A DNA stretch of 64,000 nt from Poriferisodalis sp965231925 (GTDB lineage Bacteria > Actinomycetota > Acidimicrobiia > Acidimicrobiales > Poriferisodalaceae). The stretch covers positions 3,720,001-3,784,000 of the forward strand of contig OZ246894.1 in the NCBI GenBank assembly GCA_965231925.1. Reading direction: 5' to 3'. The notes beneath the pieces were generated by a model, which ran no database searches, had not been told where the DNA came from, and was given only the letters and a program-made list of their open reading frames with translations. The translations under genes were made by a program, and so were the position numbers. Shown here piece by piece: positions 25,140 through 33,800 of this stretch (the first letter of the stretch is position 1; every line of letters starts with the position of its first letter).

Positions 25140-25238
25140 GGTCCGCCAGAAGTCAAGTCGCGTGGTTTGCGCTCGGGAATCATGCGTAACTCTTGGTAAT
25201 CACACGGATCGTTCGCGCGACTTGACCCGCGGCGGGCC
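25140..25238. mobile_element. 99-bp MITE-like element, copy A
   Basis: Ends GGTCCGCC and GGCGGGCC form imperfect inverted repeats (about 23 bp, 5 mismatches, sharing GTCAAGTCGCG inside). Flanked on both sides by CTAAG (25135-25139 and 25239-25243), a likely target duplication. No coding capacity. Confidence 0.85.
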
Positions 25239-25243
25239 CTAAG

Positions 25244-25342
25244 AGTCGGTCAGAAGTCAAGTCATGTGGTCTGTGCTCGGGAACCATGCGTAATTCTTGG
25301 TAAACACACAAATCGTTCGCGCGACTTGACCCACGGCGGATA
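25244..25342. mobile_element. 99-bp MITE-like element, copy B (degraded)
   Basis: Directly adjoins the right-hand CTAAG of copy A. Same length and same core (AGAAGTCAAGTC at the left, TCGCGCGACTTGACCC at the right) but with many substitutions and no matching right flank, so it is an older insertion. Confidence 0.8.
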
Positions 25343-25349
25343 CGAACGA

Positions 25350-26356
25350 TCATAGCACTCCCCAAGTTCCTCGCCAACGGTAGGCGCCGGCTCTTTCATC
25401 GGCAAAACCATGCATCATGATGTAGTCAAGAAAAAGATAATACTGATTGACATCAACTTGGGGACGCAAGTCTTCCATACCAAGATCTGCCAACAGAATC
25501 TTGAATCCGCTTTCAGTCTTAGGGTCCGCCAGAAATCAAGTCGCGTGGTCTGCGCTCGGGAACCATGCGTAACTCCTGGCAATCACACGGATCGTTCGCG
25601 CGACTTGACCCGCGGCGGGCCCTTAGTGCCATAGATACCATCATGAGAACCAACTCGATAATCGGTGAACGCATCTACACAACTCTGAACAAAATGCACA
25701 TGGGAACGTTTGCTCGGCGACGGCCGCAAGTCAAGCCGCACACTTTGACCGCAATCAACATGGAAATGGTTATGGTGGGCTGGATTCCAGCTTCGGTTGA
25801 GCACGGTTCCGAACCATTTCCGCAGTCCGGCTTCAACAGCGACTAGCCGTCGATACATAGTCACGCTTGAGTTCGCCTCGTACGGACCGTTGCAAGGACG
25901 CGACGCCTGACGAATGTCGGCCGGTCCTGGACCCCTCCATCCGACCCAGGCAACGTCAAGCGCACGAGCTTCGTAGTGCCACGAGGGACTGATCTCTCCC
26001 TCGTCTGTAGTCCTGTAAGGTCCGTCGGCACCGATGTGACCTATGTACTCCATTGAACCGTAGCCATCCCCAAAGCGATCAGCGAAGAAGTCTGTATTCT
26101 CGACAAACGAATGAACGGCGTCGTGTAGATCGGGGTGAATAAAGAGACGGCGATTCAGACTGGCATCGGACTCGTCGATCAACTTCGTGAGATCTTGTGT
26201 TGAAACGCACTCCGCTGAGCCGATCCCGCCGAAGTATCGCAGTTGGACTCTGACTGGACCCCTTCCGGCGTGTGTCATATAGTTTCTTGCATCGTCGCGG
26301 TCTGGCAAGTTCATCTTTTTTGGCGTGCGCCGCGCAATAAGGTCATCGGTAGGCAT
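25350..26356 (-). pseudogene. M15-like peptidase with peptidoglycan-binding domain, split by a mobile repeat
   Basis: The intact frame runs from ATG 26356 to a stop made inside the inserted repeat at 25583. The visible part has an M15/extensin-like zinc peptidase: PSWHYEARALDVAW (His and Asp ligands) and NPAHHNHFHVDCG, then a peptidoglycan-binding start, CVDAFTDYRVGSHDGIYG. Beyond the repeat the frame resumes with TESGFKILLADLG and continues about 50 residues to a TGA at 25350-25352. Removing the 99-bp element plus one 5-bp flank gives exactly 301 codons and the domain junction DGIYGTKTESGF. The stop overlaps an ATG (ATGA), perhaps the former start of the next gene. Expected role: cleaving or binding peptidoglycan outside the cell. 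No signal peptide is obvious. Confidence 0.85.
25523..25621. mobile_element. 99-bp MITE-like element, copy C, inserted in the M15 gene
   Basis: About 94 percent identical to copy A by eye. Ends GGTCCGCC and GGCGGGCC; flanked by CTTAG at 25518-25522 and 25622-25626. It supplies the present stop and the last 15 or so residues (GPPRVKSRERSV) of the truncated M15 product. Confidence 0.88.
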
Positions 26357-26364
26357 TATTCCTC

Positions 26365-27438
26365 CTACAGTTGACTGTTAGGGAATACACCAGCAAGTTT
26401 TCTGTCCGAAAACGCTAGTGAAATGCGCGACGATATTTGATGAAATGTCAGACTACTGGCTGCTTCTCGATCCAATTCCTCGCCGGAAGCGTATAACCGG
26501 GATTCTCGGATACCGTTCGGCCCAGAAACTGCTACGTCTAGTTCGTTTCCGCGAGCGCGTACACCCAATAGGCGACTTCCATCCGCGATAGAGAACTCAA
26601 GTTCACCGGTTGTGCGAAATCCCCTGATGCCGTGCCGGTCGCTTACGATGACAATCTCGTGTGGCAGAACTCCTACAGAACCCCACACCGCCCCGTGATC
26701 GATTTCTTGCGATGGCCCGCCGAGCTCTGGCTCGCCTGACAGCACTGACGAGACGCCAATTAGCACGACCTCGTAGATCGAGTCTGTGTGTTCCGGGTAG
26801 GAATAGTGGTCCATTGCCGCAGTCGATGAATGCTCCAGTATCGCTGCAATTGATCCATTTGTGCCATCAGAAAACTTGACTTCGTTGTGATTCCACTCCG
26901 AGAGGTCGACAGTTGAAGCCGCGACTGCCCTACGTTCGTACCCGACATGTACATGCGGAACGGCGGCTGGCCGGTGTGGCTGGCCCAGCAGCAAGGCAGA
27001 CTGCGGGCCTGCTGCTCTCAACAGCTGCTCGTAATCGGCGTCAGCTCGAAAAGCCATCTGCCCCGTTCTCACATTTCGGTGCCCGCCGATGACGATAGTG
27101 TCATCGATGACGCCAACACAGCGCGCAGTGAATCCGTCGGGGCCGTCGACTGTGCGTTCAGTTCCGTCTGCTTCCGAGCGCAGCACGATCCCTGACCCGT
27201 CTGCTGCGGCACGAAGAGTAAGCAGGTCGTCATTCCATACCGTGGCGTCAACGAAACCTGGCTCGACCGCGACGATCTCCACGTCTGGATCGACTGTAAT
27301 CCCCCCAGCGGCCGACACCGAGCCGTCGCCGCTGCTGAGCAGCCGCCATCCGCCGAGCCCGGCCGCACCGAGCGCGCCGCCGGCGCCGCCGACCAATGCG
27401 AGGAAGCGGCGGCGGCTCATCGGCCGAGTGCTGTTCAT
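26365..27438 (-). CDS. Tat-exported protein of unknown function
   Basis: 357 residues with a strong twin-arginine signal (PMSRRRFLALVGGAGGALG). The mature part has repeated short strands (VEIVAVEPGFVDATVWNDDL, GELEFSIADGSRLLGVRARG), suggesting a beta-propeller-like fold. No catalytic motif seen. It ends 8 bp before the M15 gene and begins 40 bp after the PPC-repeat protein, so it belongs to the same operon. Base composition is lower in GC than the metabolic genes. Confidence 0.78.
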   Translation of the reverse strand: MNSTRPMSRRRFLALVGGAGGALGAAGLGGWRLLSSGDGSVSAAGGITVDPDVEIVAVEPGFVDATVWNDDLLTLRAAADGSGIVLRSEADGTERTVDGPDGFTARCVGVIDDTIVIGGHRNVRTGQMAFRADADYEQLLRAAGPQSALLLGQPHRPAAVPHVHVGYERRAVAASTVDLSEWNHNEVKFSDGTNGSIAAILEHSSTAAMDHYSYPEHTDSIYEVVLIGVSSVLSGEPELGGPSQEIDHGAVWGSVGVLPHEIVIVSDRHGIRGFRTTGELEFSIADGSRLLGVRARGNELDVAVSGPNGIRESRLYASGEELDREAASSLTFHQISSRISLAFSDRKLAGVFPNSQL

Positions 27439-27478
27439 GACACCTCCAAGTGATCCAATGCGTGTTGTCGTCCTGCTG

Positions 27479-29356
27479 CTATCTGCCGGGCTGGGGGTAG
27501 GGGATCTTGATGTTGATCGTGAACTGCCCGACCGCCGTGACCGTCGTCCCGGAAACTGCCGCCGGCGGCACGGTTGCGGCTATCACGTAGACGCCCTGTG
27601 GGAGGTCGAGTTGCAGCCGCGAGTCGGTCGGGTGCCCGTCCAAGTACCCATATCCGGTACCGGCGTCGTCGTTGGCGCGGCTGCTGGGAGGCGGCGTGTC
27701 CAGGTCGACCGTGACGATGTCGCGACCGCCGACGGTTTGGGTGCCTGTCGCCCGGTACAGCTCCAGATAGGTGTCCTGCTGGCTCGGCGAGGTCGCTGCG
27801 CCCAGCCGAATGGTCACGTCCGCGGTGGCGTCGTACACCCTGAACACGAAGAACTGCGCCGGCCGGTCCCCGTTCGCGTGAGGCACAGCGCATCTGGCGT
27901 CAGCGGGCCAGCTCTGGGAGTCCATGTGCCAACGGCCTCGGGGGACATGGGTGACGCAGCCCGCAGGCACAGAGACAGTGCTGCCGCCTTGCGTCTTGGA
28001 GATCGTGAGCGCATAGCCCGACGGCGACGCGCACACGCTGCTGCCCACGACGACGGCTTGGCCGGTCTTGCAGGTAGTGCCGCCGATGCCGAGCTGCGCG
28101 GCGGCGTGATGGCCCGAGCCGGGGTCGGGCACGGCGATGTTGAGCTTCGCGGTGTATGCGCCTGCTGTGGGTGAATTGACGGTGAGGGTGCCCGATCCGC
28201 CTGCGTAGCTGAGGTCGGTGCTCACGTTGGTCTGGCCGGTGACCGTGAGGCGGGCGTCGGCGGGCCGGTACCCGAACACGAACGTGGCGGCTTTGCCTGC
28301 CACCGTATGCATCTTTGTGCTGAGCCCGTGCATGGTGACTGCGGACACGGCGAGGTCGTAGCTGCCGGTCCAGCCCGAGCCGTAGGTGGTGGCCTCGATG
28401 GTGTAGCGGCCCGGCGTCAGCTCGATGCCCGCCAGACGCGAGTTCGTGCGGTAGGTGCCCGCGTTCGAGCCGACGTCGTCGTTTCGGCCCAGCACGTTGC
28501 CGCCGCCGGTGGGCTGGTGTCCTTCGAGCAGCACCAGATAGGTGTCCAAGCGGCTGCTGTTCGAAGCGGCGGACTCCAGCTCGACGGTCACCCACGAGGT
28601 GCGGGCCAGCTCGAAGGTGTGCCGTCGGGCGTAGTAGGGCAGACTGCTGCCGGGCCGCCTCGCTTTGCTGGTGCACGCGGCGTCCGCGGCGATCGCGCCC
28701 GAGCGGGTGACCGCGCCGGGCCGCAGCAGACCCAGATCGCCCGCGCAGCGCGACGCGGCCGTCAGCGTCACCGACTCCACGGCTTCGTAGTGGTCGCCTG
28801 CGCGGCAGGTGACGGTCACCGCGACGCGGCCGGGAGCGTCTATGGCGGCCGAGAGGGTGCGCTGGCCGTTGGGGCCTTCGCTGACCGACGCTGCGGCGGG
28901 CTCGGCGGTGCATGTGGCGTTGGCGGGTGTGACGGTGAAGGTGTCGGTGACGGTGACTTGGCCGGTGCCGGTCTTGGTGGTGTTGTCGAGTCCGGCGATG
29001 GCGACCGGTGTCTGGCATGCGATGGTGAGGCGGGCGGTCTTGGTGCTGCCGCCCAACGCGGCGGCGGCGGTCGCTGTGCCGTTGCGGGTGCAGTTGAGGG
29101 TGGCTGTGGCGGTGCGGCGGTGCACGGTGGTGCTGTCGGGGCCGACGACCGGGGTGGGGGTGCCTTGGGTCTGGCTGTCGATGGTGACGCCGCCGGTGGC
29201 GGTGATCGTGCCGGTGCCTGCTGTGGTGGTGTCGGCGAAGCCTGTGATGTTGACTTTCTTGTCGTGGCTGGCGTTCCACGCCACCGACAGCGTGTCATCG
29301 CAGGGCTGGGGCGGTGTCGGCGCCGCCGACCCACAGGTAACCGCCAAGGGTGGCAA
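27479..29356 (-). CDS. PPC/Ig-like repeat protein lacking a signal peptide, probable truncated paralogue
   Basis: Up to 625 residues. It holds an Ig-like segment (about 30-190), a PPC domain (about 205-345, LDTYLVLLEG, then TPGRYTIEATTYGSGWTG), a middle region and a second PPC-like domain (about 470-620). All match parts of the 1980-residue protein encoded upstream. The only long start is TTG 29356, which overlaps the preceding gene by 62 nt; GTG 29284 is another choice. Neither gives a signal peptide. The first 60 residues look like a mosaic of separate pieces of the giant protein (VTCGSAAPTPPQPCDD, HDKKVNITG, ATGGVTIDSQTQ). I think it is a recombined 3' part of a former giant gene; it may still be translated by coupling. 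Confidence 0.6.
   Translation of the reverse strand: MPPLAVTCGSAAPTPPQPCDDTLSVAWNASHDKKVNITGFADTTTAGTGTITATGGVTIDSQTQGTPTPVVGPDSTTVHRRTATATLNCTRNGTATAAAALGGSTKTARLTIACQTPVAIAGLDNTTKTGTGQVTVTDTFTVTPANATCTAEPAAASVSEGPNGQRTLSAAIDAPGRVAVTVTCRAGDHYEAVESVTLTAASRCAGDLGLLRPGAVTRSGAIAADAACTSKARRPGSSLPYYARRHTFELARTSWVTVELESAASNSSRLDTYLVLLEGHQPTGGGNVLGRNDDVGSNAGTYRTNSRLAGIELTPGRYTIEATTYGSGWTGSYDLAVSAVTMHGLSTKMHTVAGKAATFVFGYRPADARLTVTGQTNVSTDLSYAGGSGTLTVNSPTAGAYTAKLNIAVPDPGSGHHAAAQLGIGGTTCKTGQAVVVGSSVCASPSGYALTISKTQGGSTVSVPAGCVTHVPRGRWHMDSQSWPADARCAVPHANGDRPAQFFVFRVYDATADVTIRLGAATSPSQQDTYLELYRATGTQTVGGRDIVTVDLDTPPPSSRANDDAGTGYGYLDGHPTDSRLQLDLPQGVYVIAATVPPAAVSGTTVTAVGQFTINIKIPYPQPGR
28895..29203. repeat. 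309-bp near-identical segment, copy 1
   Basis: Matches 33344-33652 base for base with only scattered differences and no gaps. Codes for the same Ig-like stretch (ATGGVTIDSQTQ to TVTPAN/ATCTAEPA) in both proteins. Confidence 0.88.
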
Positions 29357-30815
29357 GGAAATAGCCGGCGTCTCCGTGTTCGTCGGGCTCTACTCGCTCG
29401 ACGACTTCCGGGATTTCGGTGTAGATGCGGTCGGCACCCCAATCACCTGGACTTGAGGGCGTGAGCTGTGTCACTTCGGTGACCTTGCCGTCGGCTGCGA
29501 ACACGGCGCTGTAGGCGAGCGGCTTGAACTCCGCCGGCGGCAGCTCGAACGGCCATTCGCCTTGGGTCCGGTCCGGGTCGAGCCTCCTGAGGGACGGATG
29601 AGAGATGAGGTGATAGGGGTACGCAGGTCGGATGTTGTAGTACCCAAGCGCTTGGTTTTCGCCTGGGTCAAGCCTGTCGATGACTTCTTGAGGCAGCCTT
29701 GGGCGGAATTCTTCGGGGGCGAGCGTGTTCAGATAAAGGATCTCCCAGTTGCGGGTCCTGTCGATGTCAGGCGTCATCTGCGCGGTCACGGTGTACTCAA
29801 CGGCGAGGGGGTCCTCGCCTCCGGTCCAGTTCTCGAACTCGAACGGCGCGGCTTCGCCGGGCTGCATCGACAGCGGCCACTCCCAAGTCCGCCCGTCCGC
29901 AGCGACAGAGACGGAGTAGGCGAACGAGTCCCGTGACCAGTTGCGCATCAGGCCGCGCAGCGCGCCGTCGATCACGCTCAGCGACCTCGGCAGCACCCGT
30001 ACCTCATCGACCGGTGCTTCTTCGCGGGAATACTCGATCGCCAGCCATTCCCCGCGGCAGCGTTTGCAGCCGCGCAGGTCCAGCCCCAGCGGCACGGCGT
30101 TCATCGGGACCGTGTGCGAGTACCGATGAGGCATCTGACGCCCGATGCGCTCGACGTATGCGGCCGCTTCGGCTCGTGTTTCGAAGTCCCGGCCGAGAGT
30201 GAGGTATCTGCCTCGCTCGTATCCGTAGAACAGAGGGGCATTGACACCGTCGCCGTCGCAGTCGAGATCGTCCTGGTAGACGTGAATGCGGCCCACGTCA
30301 CTTGATTGCAGCGGCCACCGTCCGTCGGACGTATAACGGTCGACCGCGTCATGAAGGTCGCACATGTCGTAGATGCGCTTGTCCGCGTCGCTGAGTTCGA
30401 TGTCGTCGTCTGAGTACCACAATGCCCCTCGGGTGTCGCTTGGGGCGGCTCCGACGCGGACGCCGTCGCGTTGTCCGGGCCCCAGCGGAGCGGGAGAGGC
30501 CAGGAGTCGCCACGTCGAGCCTGCGAATCGGCTCGCCTCGGCCCATGCGGTGTTCTCGACCCAGCCGGCGGCCCCGATGCGGCGCGGCGCAGGCTCCGCC
30601 GCGGACACCGGCACCGCGACGCCAGCAGCCGCGACCGGCGCCGTGCCGTCGGGGCCCTCGGCGTCGTCTGGGTCCACGGCGGGCTCGCCGGCCGCCGCAG
30701 GCAAACGAGTCATGTGCGGCTGCGCTTCGGGCGTGCAGCCGAGCAGCACCCCGCCCGCCGCCGCTGCCAACGCCGCCAGAGCAGCGCCCCAGCCCACAGC
30801 GGTGCCCACCTTCAT
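29295..30815 (-). CDS. lipoprotein with Asp-rich loop, unknown function
   Basis: 506 residues from ATG 30815, which overlaps the stop of the giant gene (ATGA). Lipoprotein signal: GWGAALAALAAAAGGVLLGC. A Pro/Ala/Asp-rich linker covers about 25-70. The body contains YQDDLDCDGDGVNAPLFYGY (about 165-185), a DxDxDG calcium-binding type loop, and a CKRC pair (about 235), otherwise unassigned. The frame is open to 30971, but the overlap and signal peptide set the start. As the second gene of the surface operon it may anchor or assist the giant protein. Confidence 0.75.
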   Translation of the reverse strand: MKVGTAVGWGAALAALAAAAGGVLLGCTPEAQPHMTRLPAAAGEPAVDPDDAEGPDGTAPVAAAGVAVPVSAAEPAPRRIGAAGWVENTAWAEASRFAGSTWRLLASPAPLGPGQRDGVRVGAAPSDTRGALWYSDDDIELSDADKRIYDMCDLHDAVDRYTSDGRWPLQSSDVGRIHVYQDDLDCDGDGVNAPLFYGYERGRYLTLGRDFETRAEAAAYVERIGRQMPHRYSHTVPMNAVPLGLDLRGCKRCRGEWLAIEYSREEAPVDEVRVLPRSLSVIDGALRGLMRNWSRDSFAYSVSVAADGRTWEWPLSMQPGEAAPFEFENWTGGEDPLAVEYTVTAQMTPDIDRTRNWEILYLNTLAPEEFRPRLPQEVIDRLDPGENQALGYYNIRPAYPYHLISHPSLRRLDPDRTQGEWPFELPPAEFKPLAYSAVFAADGKVTEVTQLTPSSPGDWGADRIYTEIPEVVERVEPDEHGDAGYFLATLGGYLWVGGADTAPALR

Positions 30816-33800
30816 CCTCTCGCCGCCGCGATCCACGACGCGAAGCTGCCCTCCGGCGCGGATGCATCCGCGTTGACGCTCACCCACGCGCACTGCGGCG
30901 GCGCGAACAGCGCGCCCACCCGGCACAGCCATAGCCGCAAGTCCTTGCCCAAGTAGTCGTCGGTGTGCCACGACTTACCTGTGTGCGTGCGCACCAAGGC
31001 GTCATCGGGCACTGTCTTGATCGGCGTCGAGAAATGCCCGCTCAGGAACGACGCTGGGAACACCGCGAACCGGACGCCGTCATCGGTGAACGACACGAAC
31101 GGGGCCGCGTACGGGCTGCTCGAATTCGTCGCCGGCCCCGGCCGGCGCCGCGTATCGCCGCCGAGCGGCGCGTAGGCGTGCAGCGAGCCCTCCGGATAGC
31201 TGGTGTCATAGAAATAGCAGGAGCCCCTGAGATCCTCGTGGCCGCCATCGATGGTCTCGGTGCCGTCGTCGGTCCGCCAGCGGCACTCGAACAGCTCCGC
31301 GCCGCCTGTGCGGCTGAGATCGCGGCGGTTGTTGCGCGCGGTTACGAACAGGTCGTCGCGGGTTCCGTTGCTCATCCAGATGTTGTCCTTGGTCCTGAGG
31401 CACTGACTCGTGGTGGTCGTGCGGTTCTCGCTCGGCTCGCACGCCTTCCACGTGCCTTCGAGCCAGAACTCGAAGCTCTTCTGGTCCTGGTGACTATGTG
31501 TGAGGCTGCAGGATTGTTTGAGCAGTGTCTCGGCGACCCGCACCCCGCCAAAGCGGGTGTCGGCTCGCTGTCCGTGGTTCAGATCGGGCGAGCTGAGCTT
31601 GTCGATCTGCCACATGCCCACACCGGGGTGCCAGAACGCACGCGACGGTGGCCTCGTTATCGAGTTGTACGAGTACAACAGTGAATTGTCGTCGCCCGGA
31701 CCGACGGGAGTCCATTCGTGGTCCTTGCGGGACAGCGTCATGAGCGACCTCGCCGGAAACCGCATATTGGCCTCTACGCGCCCACCGCTGATGGTCATGT
31801 ACTTCGAGTTGGGGTTCTCCCACACACCGATCGCGAGCATCAGCGCCGTCAGCTCGTGCACACCCATCAAGCGGCCCTTCGTGCATGGCGTCGTATGGTT
31901 ATCGAGGGCTTCCCGCGCGGCGTCGCGTGCCCCCAACAGGGCACCCACCGTCACCTCATACGGGCCGTCGTAGTACGCATAGGTATCGGTCTCCCGGTTG
32001 TAGACGGGCTGCTCATCGACGTCGTCGAGCCTCGGGTCCGAATCGCTGGATGGCGTCACGCACAGAACCTTGTTGATCGGGCTCAGAGTCTTGCCGGAGG
32101 GGCACTCGCCGTTGACGGTCACGTTGACGGTTCTGTGCGCATTCGCCCGCTGGACGTTGCGCGCCGACGCGCCTCGAGCAGCTCCTGCCGAGCCGGCGCT
32201 CGCCGGCGCAGAAGTGCTCAGCCGCACCGACACCGAATGGCCGCTCGGCCGCTCGGCCGCCACGACCAAGCTGAAGCTGCCGTCACGCCCCGAAGCCGCC
32301 ACCGCAATGTTCCTCGATGCCGCTGCGACGTTCGCGTTGGTGGGCCAGTAGGTGAAGTTGATGGTCGTCTGCTCATCGACGTCAGCACTGACGGTTTGGG
32401 GGAGGCCGCTGATGGGAACGGTGACGGTAAGGGTATAGGCACCGGTTGTAGCGGCGTCTGCGGTGGTGGTTTCGATGGTGTAGTCGCCTGAGGGCAGGTA
32501 CACGCCGATGATGCGCCGCTGCGAACCGGTGTTATGCGGATGGTCGACGCGCGCTCCGGATCCGTCGCTGCTTCGGCCCGCAAGCAGCGAGACGCGCTGT
32601 GTCACCTGCGAACCCGCGGCTGCTGTGGTGTCGATGTCTACCCAGGCAGGTTCGGTGAGGGTGAATGTGTGCCGCCGGGCGTAGTGAACCGCGCCGGCGG
32701 TCGGCGGCCGTGGCGTGGCACAGGCGAGCCTGGCGCTGATGGTGGCGGCGCGGGAGACTCGGCCTGCTGTGAGGGTTCCCAAGTGTTCGGCACATCTCGC
32801 TGTGTCGTAGATGGTGTCGACGGTAAGGGTGTAGTTGCCGGTAGTGCCGGTTCGGTAGGTGGTGGCCTCGATGGCGTAGGTGCCGGCTTGGAGGAAGGTG
32901 TCGGCGAGGCGGCTGTCGGTGCGGTCGCCGGAGTCGTCGTCGGTGTCGATGACCGTGACGGTGGTGCCGACTCCCTTGAGGAGGATGAGGTAGGTGTCGA
33001 GCCGGTCGGCGTTCGAGGCGGCGTTCTTGAGGTCGACGGTGACCCAGCCCGGCGAGTCGAGGGCGAAGGTGTGCCGTCGGGTGTAGTAGGTGCCGCTGCG
33101 GCCTCGATGGGCGGTGGTGCACGCTGTGTCATTGGTGATAGTCCCGCTGCGGGTGACGGTTCCGGACTTGAGCAGACCGATATGGTCTGCGCAGGGCAGC
33201 GTCGCGGTAAGCGTCACCGGCCGCACGGCGCGGTAGCGGCCAGCGGCCCGGCAGGCCACGGAGACATCGAGGCTTCCCGGCGCGGCGATCGTGGCAGTGA
33301 GGATGCGAGCATCTGCACTGGAGCCCTTGGCGATCGCGGCGCTGGCGGGCTCGGCTGTGCATGTGGCGGTGGCGGGTGTGACGGTGAAGGCGTCGGTGAC
33401 GGTGACTTGGCCGGTGCCGGTCTTGGTGGTGTCGTCGAGCCCGGTGATGGTGACCGGTGCCTGGCATGCGACCGTGAGGCGGGCGGTCTTGGTGCTGCCG
33501 CCCAGCGTCGCGGTAGCGGTCGCTGTGCCGTTGCGGGTGCAGTTGAGGGTGGCTGTGGCGGTGCGGCGGTGCACGGTGGTGCTGTCGGGGCCGACGACCG
33601 GGGTGGGGGTGCTTTGGGTCTGGCTGTCGATGGTGACGCCGCCGGTGGCGGTCCACGCGAGGGCGAGGGCCGCGGCGGTGGCTGCGGCGTCGGCCTCGAC
33701 ATGCAGGGCGCCGCCTTTGGCCATGACGCAGGTGTAGGCGGCGTCGGCGTCGGCGGGCACGACGGCGGCGGTGGTGCACTCGCCTCCGCTGATCGCGCGG

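Noticed and set aside
25070..25183. N-terminal extension of the exported protein at 24077
   Set aside because: Its first residues are encoded by mobile repeat copy A; the ATG at 25069 gives a proper signal peptide.
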